NCBI GenBank assembly: GCA_002748415.1
Contig: PDSI01000115.1
Coordinates: 1 to 51,559, forward strand
From: Micrococcales bacterium
Lineage (GTDB): Bacteria; Actinomycetota; Actinomycetes; Actinomycetales; CAWJMD01
Length of the DNA stretch: 51,559 nucleotides
Reading direction: 5' to 3'
Below the pieces are notes generated by a model that had not been told where the DNA came from, searched no databases, and worked only from the letters and a program-made list of their open reading frames with translations. Of this stretch, positions 1 to 8,885 are shown piece after piece (the first letter of the stretch is position 1; every line of letters starts with the position of its first letter). Made by a program: the position numbers and the translations under genes.

Positions 1-1880
1 GTGATCAGGAAGGTGTCTGCGGTGACTTCTTCCTTCCCGGCGACCATCTCGAGAGCGAAGGAGTCGCTCACTCTTCCGTTTACCGGGAGAGCGAGTTGCG
101 CCTTCTCCGGCTCCTCCTGTGTCGTCAGCTGGACAGTGCCGAATCCGACGACCGACTCCACCCCGTCGATCTGCTCAACGGTGGTGACGACATTCGGAGC
201 GAGGGGTTCGTTCTGGGAGTTGCGGACGGTGTAGTCCCACTTCTGGCCGTTCTCCAGCACGTCGTTGAAGGTCGCTCGCATCGACGCGCCGAGCAGTGCG
301 AACCCGGTGATGAGGGCCAGCCCGAGCGCGATCGCGAAAGCCGTTGCGGTGGTGCGCTTGGGGTTGCGGTTGGCGTTGCCCTGGGCGAGCCGGCCGACGG
401 GGCCCCAGCGGGTCAACGGCCGGAAGACGCCCATCACCGTGGGGGCGATGAACGGCGAGATCATCAGGACCGAAAACAACACCAGTAGGCCACCGACCCC
501 GAGCAGCTGCAGGCTTTCCTGGTTCATCGAGTAAGCGGTGAGTCCTATGCCGGCTGCGAGCAGGGCCAGACCGGGAACCAGCCTGCGCCAGACCGACAAC
601 CGGGGGGTGGCGAATTCGCCGCGCATCGCTTCCACCGGGGCCGTCCGCGCCGCCCGGCGGGCCGGGCCGTAGGCCGCCACCAACGTCACCACCAGGCCCA
701 CGCCCAGAGTGGCCAGCGTTCCCGCCGGGGTGATCCGCACGTCGTCCAGCGGCAAGCTGCTACCGAACATGTTGTTGATCAGCGTCAGCAGGCCCATAGC
801 CAAGCCGAATCCGAGGGCCAGCCCCATCAGTGACCCGGTCAGCCCGACGATGACGCCTTCGACCAGCACAGAGCGGGAGACCTGCCGGCGGCTGGCCCCC
901 AGCGCTCGCAGCAGGGCGAGCTCACGCAGCCGCTGGGCGACGACCATGCTGAACGTGTTGGCGATGATGAAAGAGCCCACGACCAGCGCGATCGAGGCGA
1001 ATACCATGAACAACGTGGTGACGAAGTTCATCGCGTCGGCGATCTGGGTTTTCTCCTCCTCCCGCGTCTGCTCACCGGTCTGGGCCGTCACGCCGTCGGG
1101 TAGCCCATCGGCCTTGACCCGTTCCAGCAGTTGCGATTCGGTCAGGCCGCTGTCGTCGGCCGCCCGCACGCCGATGCTCGACACGTAGGTGCCATCGGTG
1201 AATTCCGCCATCGCCCGCTCCGGGGTCAACGCAACGCCCACGAAGCCGCCGACACTGAAGTCGACGTCATAGGTCCCCACCAGGGTGACCGGAACCAGGC
1301 CCGCCTTCGGCAACAACACCTTGGTGTCGTCGCCGACCTGCAATTCCGCTTTTTCCGCGGCGCTGGTGTTCAGGACGATCTCGTTCTCAGCCCTTGGCGC
1401 TCGTCCCTCGACGATGCCGGCGGTGGCGGAGGTGGAATTCCGGCCTTCGTTCCAGGCGAAACCGCTCACCGGAGCGCCGCCCGAGGCGATCGCCTTACCG
1501 TCCGAGCCGATGAGCGAAACAGGTCCTTCGGTGGCCGGCTCCACCGCGTACACACCGTCGACGGAACGCAGCTGTTCCACGTAGCTCAGGGGGACGCCAG
1601 GGCTGGCGTCCCCGTCGCCGATGACCTGCACGTCGATATTGGCCAGGCTGCCGTCGACCACGCTGTTGAAGGACGAACGCATGGTGTCGGTGAACACGTA
1701 AGACCCGCAGACGAATGCGGTTCCCAGGACCACCGAAAGCAGGGTGAGGAAGAAACGTCCCTTGTGCGCCCGCAACCCGCGTACGGCCACGGTACGCATG
1801 GCGTTGCGTTGCCGATGGTGGATGTCTTCGCCGGGCGGCCCGCTTGCCGGGTTCTGCGGGGCAGCCAGGGTGGCGGTCAT
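1..1880 (-). CDS. ABC transporter permease, FtsX/MacB type (3' end cut by window)
   Basis: Read on the minus strand from ATG at 1880; about 626 codons are visible and the frame leaves the window. The protein is the membrane subunit of a MacB/FtsX-type exporter or envelope-remodelling ABC system. A first membrane segment (about residues 38-60) is followed by a MacB-like extracytoplasmic domain, then FtsX-type helices and a PVEAMR motif (the usual P-x-EALR stop-transfer sequence). A second FtsX copy then begins at NRNPKRTTATAF and leads into a second external domain, so it is the long two-FtsX architecture common in Actinobacteria. The start overlaps the ATPase stop by four bases (ATGA), so the two are translationally coupled. 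The substrate cannot be told from the sequence; lipids, peptides or antibiotics are all possible in this family. Confidence 0.93.
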   Translation of the reverse strand, partial: MTATLAAPQNPASGPPGEDIHHRQRNAMRTVAVRGLRAHKGRFFLTLLSVVLGTAFVCGSYVFTDTMRSSFNSVVDGSLANIDVQVIGDGDASPGVPLSYVEQLRSVDGVYAVEPATEGPVSLIGSDGKAIASGGAPVSGFAWNEGRNSTSATAGIVEGRAPRAENEIVLNTSAAEKAELQVGDDTKVLLPKAGLVPVTLVGTYDVDFSVGGFVGVALTPERAMAEFTDGTYVSSIGVRAADDSGLTESQLLERVKADGLPDGVTAQTGEQTREEEKTQIADAMNFVTTLFMVFASIALVVGSFIIANTFSMVVAQRLRELALLRALGASRRQVSRSVLVEGVIVGLTGSLMGLALGFGLAMGLLTLINNMFGSSLPLDDVRITPAGTLATLGVGLVVTLVAAYGPARRAARTAPVEAMRGEFATPRLSVWRRLVPGLALLAAGIGLTAYSMNQESLQLLGVGGLLVLFSVLMISPFIAPTVMGVFRPLTRWGPVGRLAQGNANRNPKRTTATAFAIALGLALITGFALLGASMRATFNDVLENGQKWDYTVRNSQNEPLAPNVVTTVEQIDGVESVVGFGTVQLTTQEEPEKAQLALPVNGRVSDSFALEMVAGKEEVTADTFLI

Positions 1881-2755
1881 TGGTCCTCCTCCAGCTGCTT
1901 CATCGCGTCGAGGATGACGTCCTGGGTCGGGGTATCCATGTACCCGGCCACCCGGCCGTCGGCCAGGAACACCACGCGGTCGGCGTAGGAGGCGGCTCGC
2001 GGGTCGTGGGTGACGATGACGACGGTCTGCTGCAGGTCCTGAACGCTTTCCCGCAGGATGGTGAGTACCTCGGTGCTGGAGTGGGAATCCAGGTTGCCGG
2101 TCGGTTCGTCGCCGAACACCACCTCGGGCCGCCCGACCATGGCGCGGGCGCAGGCGACCCGCTGCTGCTGCCCGCCGGACAGCTCACTGGGCCGGTGGTC
2201 CAGCCGATCGTTCAGGCCGAGCGCGGTGACGATGCGGCGCAGCCAGTCCGGGTCGGCCTTGCGGCCGGCGATATCCAGCGGGAGCGTGATGTTCTCCAGC
2301 GCGGTCAGCGTGGGCACCAGGTTGAAGGACTGGAACACGAACCCTAGCCGGTCGCGGCGCAGCGTGGTCAGTTGCTTGTCCTTCAGTTCGGTGAGCTCGG
2401 TCTGCGCCACTCGCACGGTGCCACTGGTCACCGAGTCCAGACCGGCCAGGCAGTGCATGAGCGTCGACTTGCCGGACCCGGACGGCCCCATGATCGCGGT
2501 GAAACGCTGCCGCTCGAAGGTGACGGACACCTGATCCAGCGCCTTCACCACGGTTTCGCCGCTGCCGTAATGCTTGGATACCTCGACCGCTTCCGCGGCG
2601 GCGTGGGCTGCTGGTGGTGGCGCACCCAGGTGCAGCGTCGCGCGCCTCGCCGCGCAGGGATGGGTGCCGTCCGCGCTGTGTTTCGGCGTGTGGCTGGAAT
2701 GGCCGTCGTACGGGTTGGCCATGCCGCGGTGGCGGCTGAACAGCTTGAGCACCAT
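1877..2755 (-). CDS. ABC transporter ATP-binding protein (MacB/LolD type)
   Basis: This 292-residue ATPase partners the downstream permease. Visible motifs are Walker A GPSGSGKST, signature LSGGQQQRV, Walker B VVFGDEPTGNLDS and the H-loop VTHD. The combination EPTGNLD plus FQSFNLVPTLTALENITLP is typical of the LolD/MacB subfamily. The ABC core begins only about 55 residues in, at AEAVEVSKHYG; the N-terminal extension is Arg/His rich and looks disordered. The start is supported by GAGGAG about six bases upstream, although a later Met (MANPYDGH) is possible. It is transcribed away from cysS. Confidence 0.93.
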   Translation of the reverse strand: MVLKLFSRHRGMANPYDGHSSHTPKHSADGTHPCAARRATLHLGAPPPAAHAAAEAVEVSKHYGSGETVVKALDQVSVTFERQRFTAIMGPSGSGKSTLMHCLAGLDSVTSGTVRVAQTELTELKDKQLTTLRRDRLGFVFQSFNLVPTLTALENITLPLDIAGRKADPDWLRRIVTALGLNDRLDHRPSELSGGQQQRVACARAMVGRPEVVFGDEPTGNLDSHSSTEVLTILRESVQDLQQTVVIVTHDPRAASYADRVVFLADGRVAGYMDTPTQDVILDAMKQLEEDQ

Positions 2756-2878
2756 GAAGATCTCCTCGGGACGACGACGCCGGATCAGGCAGTCGGAACA
2801 CTCACAGAATAGTTGCGGACCGAAGCGTCCGGATCAGGTATCACCCTGAGCGTGCCCTGGGCCGCACCCCGGTTCCAC

Positions 2879-2884
2879 TACCCT
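2879..2884 (+). promoter_or_regulatory. -10 box TACCCT for a leaderless cysS transcript
   Basis: TACCCT ends six bases before GTG 2891. This is the TAnnnT-N6-start arrangement seen at many genes here and it decides the cysS start. No clear -35 box. Confidence 0.55.
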
Positions 2885-2890
2885 GGTCGG

Positions 2891-4318
2891 GTGACTCTGC
2901 GCCTGCACGACTCCGCCACCGCATCCTTGCGTGACTTCGAACCGGTGGTCCCGGGCCAGGTCGGCATCTACATCTGTGGGCTGACCACCGACGATGATCC
3001 ACACATCGGCCACGTGCGGTTCGCGGTCGCCTTCGACATCCTGCGTAACTGGCTGGAATTCGGTCACGGCTACGAGGTCCGGTTCATCCGCAACGTCACC
3101 GACATCGACGACAAGATCCTCACCAAAGCCCGCCAAGAGGGCCAGTTGTGGTTCGAGCGGGCGTACCGTTTCGAACGAGCCACCACGTGGGCGCTGGAGA
3201 CCCTGGGAGTACGCCCACCGACCTACGAGCCGCGGGCCACCGGGCACATCCCCGACATGGTTGAGCTGATGAGCACTCTGGTGCAGCGGGGGCACGCCTA
3301 CCCGGCACCGGACGGCTCCGGCGCCGTGTACTTCGACGTGCGGTCCTGGCCCGCCTACGGCGAGCTCACCCGCCAGCACATCGAGGACATGGCACCGGCC
3401 GAAGACGCGGACCCTCGCGGCAAACGGGATCCACGGGATTTCGCGTTGTGGAAGGGCGCCAAGGCCGATGAACCGCCCAGTGCCGGCTGGGACACCCCCT
3501 TCGGGCGCGGACGCCCGGGATGGCACCTGGAATGCTCGGCGATGGCGCGCCGCTACCTGGGCGCCGAATTCGACATCCACGGCGGCGGCGTGGACCTGCG
3601 GTTTCCGCACCATGAGAACGAGCAGGCCCAATCCCGTGCTGCTGGAATGAGTTTCGCCCGGTACTGGCTGCACAATGCCTGGGTGACGGTCAAGGACCAG
3701 AAGATGGGAAAGTCGCTGGGCAATTCGCTGACGGTGGCCAACCTGGTGCAGCGGGTGGAGCCGATCGTGCTGCGCTACTACCTGGGTGCGGCGCACTACC
3801 GGTCCACTATCGAGTACACCGAGAACTCACTGACCGAAGCGCAATCGGCAGTGCACAGGATTTCCGCGTTCCTGCGCCGGGCCGCCGGCCACGCACCCGT
3901 CCCGGTGGCCGGACAGGTGCCGGAGGCGTTCCGCGCAGCCATGGACGACGACATCAACGTTCCCGCCGGGCTGTCGGTGGTCTTCGACGCCGTCCGGGCG
4001 GGCAACACCGCACTGGACGCCGCAGACCACGCGGCGGCCGGTGAGCACGCGGCGGCGGTACGGGCGATGACCGCGGTCCTGGGGGTCGACCCGATGTCGG
4101 CGACCTGGGCCACCCGGCCGACGCAACGAATGGCCGCGGCCGACCACGCCTTGGACACCTTGGTGCGGTCCAGCCTGCGCCAGCGGGCGCAGGCCAGGGC
4201 CGCCAAGGATTTCGCCACCGCGGACAGCATCCGGGACACCCTGGCCGAGGCCGGCATCGAGATCACCGATACCGCCGAGGGACCCCGCTGGTCGGTTGCC
4301 GAGAAAGCCGGGAACTGA
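2891..4318 (+). CDS. cysS: Cysteinyl-tRNA synthetase
   Basis: Class I enzyme that charges tRNA-Cys in the cytosol. From GTG 2891 it is 475 residues, close to actinobacterial CysS. The HIGH motif is at residues 38-41 (PHIGH). The zinc ligands are visible as C29 (YICG), the Cys of HLECSAM, and the His and Glu of FPHHENE. The second ATP signature reads KMGKS instead of KMSKS. A longer frame opens with TTG at 2813, but family similarity (VTLRLHDSA) begins at the GTG, and a -10 box sits six bases before it. It overlaps rlmB by one base (TGATG), so the pair is coupled, as is usual for cysS-rlmB in Actinobacteria. Confidence 0.96.
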   Translation: MTLRLHDSATASLRDFEPVVPGQVGIYICGLTTDDDPHIGHVRFAVAFDILRNWLEFGHGYEVRFIRNVTDIDDKILTKARQEGQLWFERAYRFERATTWALETLGVRPPTYEPRATGHIPDMVELMSTLVQRGHAYPAPDGSGAVYFDVRSWPAYGELTRQHIEDMAPAEDADPRGKRDPRDFALWKGAKADEPPSAGWDTPFGRGRPGWHLECSAMARRYLGAEFDIHGGGVDLRFPHHENEQAQSRAAGMSFARYWLHNAWVTVKDQKMGKSLGNSLTVANLVQRVEPIVLRYYLGAAHYRSTIEYTENSLTEAQSAVHRISAFLRRAAGHAPVPVAGQVPEAFRAAMDDDINVPAGLSVVFDAVRAGNTALDAADHAAAGEHAAAVRAMTAVLGVDPMSATWATRPTQRMAAADHALDTLVRSSLRQRAQARAAKDFATADSIRDTLAEAGIEITDTAEGPRWSVAEKAGN

Positions 4319-5268
4319 TGCCGGGCAATTCCGCCCGGCGTGGCGCGGTGCGCAGGAGCGGGAAGAACACCGCCGGTTCCGGGGGGCGGGGCCGGGCGAG
4401 GCTCCAGGGCAAAGGCCCCACTCCTAAGGCGGAGGACCGCACCTACCACCCCGCTTACCGGCGCAAGAAGGCCGCCGACCAGGCCCGGCGCCGGCCGCAA
4501 CGGCGTACCGGGGCGGCCGAGGAGATGGTGGCTGGACGCAACAGTGTGCTGGAGGCGTTGCAGGCCGGCGTGCCTGCCACCACCTTGTACGTCGTGCCGG
4601 GCGGCGCGGCGGATCAGCGGGTCAAGAAGGCGATACGGGTGGCCGGGGACCAGGGGATCTCGTTGACCGAGGCCAGCCGGGCCGATCTGGACCGGCTGAG
4701 CGACGGGGCGGTCCACCAGGGCATCGCGTTGCGAATCAGCCCCTACCAGTACGCGCAGGTGCCGGACCTGCTTGCGCGGGCTCAGCGCAATGCGCCGTTG
4801 CTGGTCGCCCTGGACTCGGTCACCGACCCCCGCAACCTGGGTGCGGTCATCCGTTCCGCAGCCGCGTTCGGAGCGCACGGGGTGATCATCCCCAACCGCC
4901 GCGCCGCCGCCATGACCGCGGCGGCCTGGAAGGTGTCGGCGGGGGCGGCCGCGCGGGTCCCGGTCGCTCAGGTGACCAACCTGGTGCGCACTCTGACGGA
5001 ACTGAAACGGCAGGGCTGTTTCTGCTACGGCCTGGACGCCGGCGGCGATGTGGCGCTGCCGGATCTTTCTGTCCGATCAGGTACCGACCCAACGGTTCTC
5101 GTCGTCGGTTCGGAAGGCGCTGGCCTGTCCCGGCTGGTTCGCCAGACCTGCGATCAGGTGGTGTCCATCCCCATCGACTGGGCCACCGAGTCGTTGAACG
5201 CCGGCGTCGCGGCCGGTATCGCACTGTACGCGCTCGCGCAGGCGCGAGCCGCGGAAGAACCGCGTTGA
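4318..5268 (+). CDS. rlmB: 23S rRNA (guanosine-2'-O-)-methyltransferase, RlmB/TrmH family
   Basis: A 316-residue SpoU/TrmH-family 2'-O-methyltransferase, most likely modifying the 23S rRNA position equivalent to E. coli G2251. About 65 basic, low-complexity residues precede the substrate-binding domain (MVAGRNSVLEAL). The SPOUT knot motifs follow: LDSVTDPRNLGAVIRSA, VVGSEGAGLSRL and ESLNAGVAAGIALY. Coupled to cysS by a one-base overlap. The basic N-terminal tail is common in actinobacterial members and may bind RNA. The exact target nucleotide is inferred from the family only. Confidence 0.93.
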   Translation: MPGNSARRGAVRRSGKNTAGSGGRGRARLQGKGPTPKAEDRTYHPAYRRKKAADQARRRPQRRTGAAEEMVAGRNSVLEALQAGVPATTLYVVPGGAADQRVKKAIRVAGDQGISLTEASRADLDRLSDGAVHQGIALRISPYQYAQVPDLLARAQRNAPLLVALDSVTDPRNLGAVIRSAAAFGAHGVIIPNRRAAAMTAAAWKVSAGAAARVPVAQVTNLVRTLTELKRQGCFCYGLDAGGDVALPDLSVRSGTDPTVLVVGSEGAGLSRLVRQTCDQVVSIPIDWATESLNAGVAAGIALYALAQARAAEEPR

Positions 5269-5314
5269 CTACTGCCGCTGCCTCGTCGGGCTTGTGGGGC
5301 AACAGGGCCGGAAC

Positions 5315-6397
5315 TCACGACGGGACGGCTTGGCCCAGCCGGCGGCCGTCCTTGGTCGAGAACAGGTGTACGTGGTCGTGCTTGGCGCGCAGGTTCACCA
5401 GCTCTCCCTTGGCCGGCGGGGTGCGCCCGTCGACCCGGGCGATGATCTGCTCGTCGCTGTCCTGGGCATGCCCGTAGACGTAGGCGTCTGCGCCGAGCTC
5501 CTCCACCACGTCCACCACGACCGGGTAACCGGTCTCAGCCAGCTCCAGGTCCTCCGGGCGCACTCCGAAGGTCACCGTCGAATCGTCGGCCTCGCTGAGG
5601 ACGTCGCGCTCGACCGGGGCGGTGCAATCGCCGAAACGCACGCCGCCCTCGGCCAACGGCAGCTCCAGCAGGTTCATCGCCGGTGAACCGATGAACCCGG
5701 CGACGAACACGTTGCCCGGGTGGTCGTACATCCTCCGGGGGGTGTCGACCTGTTGCAGCACACCGTCTTTCAACACGGCCACCCGGTCGCCCATGGTCAT
5801 CGCCTCGATCTGGTCGTGGGTGACGTAGACGGTGGTGACGCCGAGCCGGCGCTGCAGCTGGGCGATCTGGGTGCGAGTCTGCACGCGCAGCTTGGCATCC
5901 AGGTTGGACAGCGGCTCGTCCATCAGGAACACCTGCGGAGACCGGACGATGGCCCGGCCCATGGCCACCCGCTGGCGCTGGCCGCCGGACAGTGCTTTCG
6001 GGCGCCGGTCCAGGTACTGGGTCAGATCCAGGATCTTCGCGGCCTCTTCGACCCGCTTGCGGATCTCTGCCTTGGCGGTGCCGGCGATCTTGAGCGCGAA
6101 ACCCATGTTGTCGGCCACGGTCATGTGTGGGTACAGCGCGTAGTTCTGGAACACCATCGCGATGTCGCGGTCCTTGGGCTGCACGTGGGTGACGTCGCGA
6201 TCGCCGATGAGGACGCGGCCGCTGGTGACCTCTTCGAGGCCGGCGAGCATCCGCAGCGAGGTGGATTTACCGCATCCGGATGGGCCGACCAGAACGAGGA
6301 ACTCGGCATCGGCGATGCGCAGGTTCAGCGTGTCGACGGCGGGGACGGAAGCTCCCGGGTAGAGCCGGGTGGCTTCGTCGAAGGTGACCGTTGCCAT
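5315..6397 (-). CDS. Sugar ABC importer ATPase, UgpC/MsiK/MalK type
   Basis: A 360-residue ATP-binding subunit of carbohydrate importers. Walker A is GPSGCGKST (about residues 38-46). Also visible are Q-loop MVFQNYALYPHMTV, signature ALSGGQRQRVAMGRAI, Walker B FLMDEPLSNLDA, H-loop VTHDQ, and the C-terminal OB-like regulatory domain typical of MalK/UgpC. No permease or solute-binding gene is next to it. That fits MsiK of Streptomyces and relatives, a single ATPase shared by many sugar transporters; this role is inferred. The first codons are preceded directly by an inverted repeat (6398-6418) that could be an operator. It is divergent from the kinase gene. Confidence 0.92.
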   Translation of the reverse strand: MATVTFDEATRLYPGASVPAVDTLNLRIADAEFLVLVGPSGCGKSTSLRMLAGLEEVTSGRVLIGDRDVTHVQPKDRDIAMVFQNYALYPHMTVADNMGFALKIAGTAKAEIRKRVEEAAKILDLTQYLDRRPKALSGGQRQRVAMGRAIVRSPQVFLMDEPLSNLDAKLRVQTRTQIAQLQRRLGVTTVYVTHDQIEAMTMGDRVAVLKDGVLQQVDTPRRMYDHPGNVFVAGFIGSPAMNLLELPLAEGGVRFGDCTAPVERDVLSEADDSTVTFGVRPEDLELAETGYPVVVDVVEELGADAYVYGHAQDSDEQIIARVDGRTPPAKGELVNLRAKHDHVHLFSTKDGRRLGQAVPS

Positions 6398-6418
6398 GGT
6401 GAATCGTTACCCTTCACC
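6398..6418 (-). promoter_or_regulatory. Inverted repeat GGTGAA-N9-TTCACC abutting the MsiK-like start codon
   Basis: Perfect six-base arms (6398-6403 and 6413-6418) separated by nine bases lie immediately upstream of the ATG. Binding of a repressor here would cover the translation start. The arm also resembles a weak ribosome site, so the symmetry could be partly incidental. Confidence 0.4.
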
Positions 6419-6596
6419 GGCAGGTACGTGCCGGACGATCCGTTGTGGAGGGTGGTCAGCGCCGGCATCTTTGCCGGTGCAGGACACAACAGCGTGATTG
6501 TGCCGTGTCGACGGACTCAGGCCAAATCTGATGCTTGCTCAGCGCGGCTGCTTTGAGCGCCGCCCGGCTCGGTTCGGGTTTGGCGACGGTCTCACT

Positions 6597-6602
6597 TACC
6601 GT
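6597..6602 (+). promoter_or_regulatory. -10 box TACCGT for a leaderless kinase transcript
   Basis: TACCGT, then six bases, then ATG 6609. It supports this start over the longer open frame beginning at 6498. Confidence 0.5.
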
Positions 6603-6608
6603 GGACAG

Positions 6609-8201
6609 ATGCACGAGGGTGATCGTCTGGGTCGCTACCGGCTCGCCCACCGGATCGGGGAGGGCGGCGTCGGCGTCGTCTACGTCGGAGTGGACGACGA
6701 CGGTCGTGCCTATGCGGTGAAGGTCCTGAAACCACATGTGGCGGGCGACCCGGAAGGACGGGCTCGGCTGGCCCGGGAAGTGGGCACGCTGCGACGGTTG
6801 CGCCACCCGGCGATTGCCGAGGTCGTCGACGCGGACGTCAACGGCCCGCAGCCCTACATCGTCACCCGGTACGTGCCGGCACCGTCCTTGCACCGGCTGG
6901 TGTCCGAGCGGGGGCCGCTGTCGCAGGCCGAATTGATCCGGTTAGGCAACGGAATGGGACAGGCTCTGGGCGCCATCCATGCTGCCGGGGTGGTGCACCG
7001 GGACCTGAAACCGGCCAATGTGCTGATGGCCGAGGAGCCGGTGCTGATCGATTTCGGCATCGCCCACGTCCTGGACGAAGCCAGGCTGACCCGGGCCGGC
7101 ATGGTGATGGGAACCCCCGGCTACCTGTCCCCGGAACTGATCAGCGGGGCTGATGTCGGTCCCGGCACCGACTGGTGGGCGTGGGCCGCCACGATGGCTT
7201 TCGCGGCTTCCGGACGACCCCCGTTCGGCGGCGGGCGGGCCGATGTCGTGCTGGACCGGGTTCGACGCGGTGATGCCGACCTGTGTGATGTGCCTGCCGG
7301 GTTGCAGTCGGTGCTGCGCCGGGCGCTGAACCCCGACCCGGCCGCCCGGCCGCAACCGGCGGAACTGCGGGTCGCCTTGCTCGACCTGCAGTCCGGGGTA
7401 CCGGCACCGATCGCCCAGCCGTCGCCGACCACTGCGCTGTCGCATTCGACCGAGCAGCGCGCCGTGCGGCCGGCCGCAGCCGATCCCTGGGCTCGACCCA
7501 CAACGGCGCCGACCCGGACCATGACCGCGCCACCGGCGGCACCGCGGCTCGTCGTGCAGCCGCCGTCCGTCGTCCGGCCTGGCCGGACCGGGTCGCCGGC
7601 ACCACCGCCGAGGGGTATCCCGGCGCGCGGCCGCGGGGCTGTTATCGTCCCGGTCGTTCTGTGCCTGTTGGCCGGTCTTGTTCCGCTGGTGGTCGTCGGC
7701 GTGTCAGGCGCGCTGGTTACAGGTGTGCGAGCCGTCGACGTCGCCCAGACCGCCTTGTTGCGTCGTTGGCACGAACGCGGCCAGTCCCCGCAGGATGCGG
7801 GGTGGGTCGCGCTGCGCTTGCCGTGGCATCTGCTCAGCGCAGCTGTGCGAACCGTCCTGCTGAGTCTTCCGGCGCTGCTGATCGGTTGCGGGGTCACCTA
7901 CGTGGCGGCGGTCTCTTCTGGCGGGGACGTGACGCTAGCCCTGCCCGATCTGACGCCGGGCCCGCTGTCACTGGGTGCGTTCAGCGCGGGCGCCGTGATC
8001 TGGTGGGGTCCCGGTGGTGCCGAGATTCGCCGCGGTGCCAGGGCCGTGGTGCGTAAGAGCACGCCGGGAAACGCGACCCGGATCGCTGTCTGGGTGGTGG
8101 CCGCAATCGTGTTGGTGTCTACGTTGTCCGTGGTGTTGGCCAACGCGCAAAACCCCAGCATCGTCGAGTGGTTTCCCCGGCAGAGCCAACCCTTCGACTG
8201 A
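6609..8201 (+). CDS. Membrane Ser/Thr protein kinase (Hanks type)
   Basis: A 530-residue eukaryotic-like kinase. The catalytic domain spans about residues 10-260. It has the glycine loop GEGGVGVVY (residues 17-25), ATP-anchoring Lys38 in YAVKVLK, the catalytic loop HRDLKPAN, IDFGIA for DFG, and SPE in place of APE. A Pro/Ala/Thr-rich linker follows (about residues 265-345). Several hydrophobic stretches then follow, including VPVVLCLLAGLVPLVVVG, LLSLPALLIGCGVTYVAAV and a last helix near the C-terminus. No PASTA or other sensor domain is seen, so the signal may be sensed in the membrane. Related to the PknB class by catalytic motifs only. Confidence 0.93.
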   Translation: MHEGDRLGRYRLAHRIGEGGVGVVYVGVDDDGRAYAVKVLKPHVAGDPEGRARLAREVGTLRRLRHPAIAEVVDADVNGPQPYIVTRYVPAPSLHRLVSERGPLSQAELIRLGNGMGQALGAIHAAGVVHRDLKPANVLMAEEPVLIDFGIAHVLDEARLTRAGMVMGTPGYLSPELISGADVGPGTDWWAWAATMAFAASGRPPFGGGRADVVLDRVRRGDADLCDVPAGLQSVLRRALNPDPAARPQPAELRVALLDLQSGVPAPIAQPSPTTALSHSTEQRAVRPAAADPWARPTTAPTRTMTAPPAAPRLVVQPPSVVRPGRTGSPAPPPRGIPARGRGAVIVPVVLCLLAGLVPLVVVGVSGALVTGVRAVDVAQTALLRRWHERGQSPQDAGWVALRLPWHLLSAAVRTVLLSLPALLIGCGVTYVAAVSSGGDVTLALPDLTPGPLSLGAFSAGAVIWWGPGGAEIRRGARAVVRKSTPGNATRIAVWVVAAIVLVSTLSVVLANAQNPSIVEWFPRQSQPFD

Positions 8202-8226
8202 GCGTGATAGGCGGGGTTGCCGATTC

Positions 8227-8236
8227 GTAACGTTAC
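8227..8236. promoter_or_regulatory. Perfect palindrome GTAACGTTAC upstream of the MauE/DoxX gene
   Basis: A ten-base perfect palindrome 27 bases upstream of the -35 box of the next gene. The identical sequence occurs at 34657-34666. The AACGTT core resembles LacI-family operators, but no regulator is identified. Confidence 0.4.
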
Positions 8237-8263
8237 AGACGTACCACGACAACCGGGTTTGGG

Positions 8264-8292
8264 TTCGACGGCCGCGTCAGCTTGCGTAGAGT
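8264..8292 (+). promoter_or_regulatory. Promoter TTCGAC-N17-TAGAGT, leaderless MauE/DoxX transcript
   Basis: The -35 box TTCGAC (8264-8269) and -10 box TAGAGT (8287-8292) are 17 bases apart, ideal for the vegetative sigma factor. The -10 ends six bases before GTG 8299. It is the best complete promoter in the window. Confidence 0.65.
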
Positions 8293-8298
8293 CGTGCT

Positions 8299-8808
8299 GT
8301 GGCAACGACCTCCACCTCACGGGCACCGTGGACGCAGACCGTCGCAGCAGCCGGCCCCTGGCTAGGCCTGACGGCGAGGCTCGTCCTGGCTGTGATGTGG
8401 TTCATGGCTGCGAAGTCCAAGCTGCCCGACCCAGACGCCAGCGTGCGTTCTGTCCGGGCATTCCGGCTGCTGCCCGAGGCGCTGGCGGTCCCCGTCGGGT
8501 TGGGGCTGCCTGTACTGGAACTCGCGCTGGCTGTTTTGATCGGTATTGGCATTTTCACCCGGGTGAGTAGCGTCGTTACGGTCCTGCTGATGGTGGCCTT
8601 CACGATCGGCATCGCCTCAGTCTGGCAGCGGGGGTTGTCGATCGACTGCGGCTGTTTCGGCGGCGGCGGCCAGGTGGACCCCGGCCAGACCCGCTACCCG
8701 CAGGAAATCGCCCGGGATATCCTGTTCGCGTTGTTCGGCGCCTACCTGGTGTGGAGGCCGGACACCCTATGGTCGATGGACCGCCGACTGGGTCTGACCG
8801 GGCGGTAG
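8299..8808 (+). CDS. MauE/DoxX-like membrane protein
   Basis: A 169-residue protein with four predicted membrane helices, beginning after about residue 20 (LGLTARLVLAVMWFMAAKSK). A cysteine pair occurs in SIDCGCFGG (C117 and C119). The CxCFG motif and helix layout match the MauE branch of the DoxX-like superfamily, whose members pass reducing equivalents across the membrane to thioredoxin-fold partners. The gene 77 bases downstream encodes exactly such a partner, so the two probably form an extracytoplasmic thiol-redox pair. GTG start fixed by the promoter just upstream. Confidence 0.85.
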   Translation: MATTSTSRAPWTQTVAAAGPWLGLTARLVLAVMWFMAAKSKLPDPDASVRSVRAFRLLPEALAVPVGLGLPVLELALAVLIGIGIFTRVSSVVTVLLMVAFTIGIASVWQRGLSIDCGCFGGGGQVDPGQTRYPQEIARDILFALFGAYLVWRPDTLWSMDRRLGLTGR

Positions 8809-8885
8809 CCAGCCCGCCGCCCGGTGCCCCACATCGGCGTCGCTGACGAAATGTCACCACCGCACGGCCGGAGAAGAGGACTTCG

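Noticed and set aside
2813..2890. TTG-started 26-residue extension of CysS
   Set aside because: No family similarity, and the -10 box of the shorter start lies inside it.
3580..3600. Absent Cys in DIHGGG of CysS as a lost zinc ligand
   Set aside because: That position is not a zinc ligand; many enzymes, including E. coli CysS, have DIHGGG.
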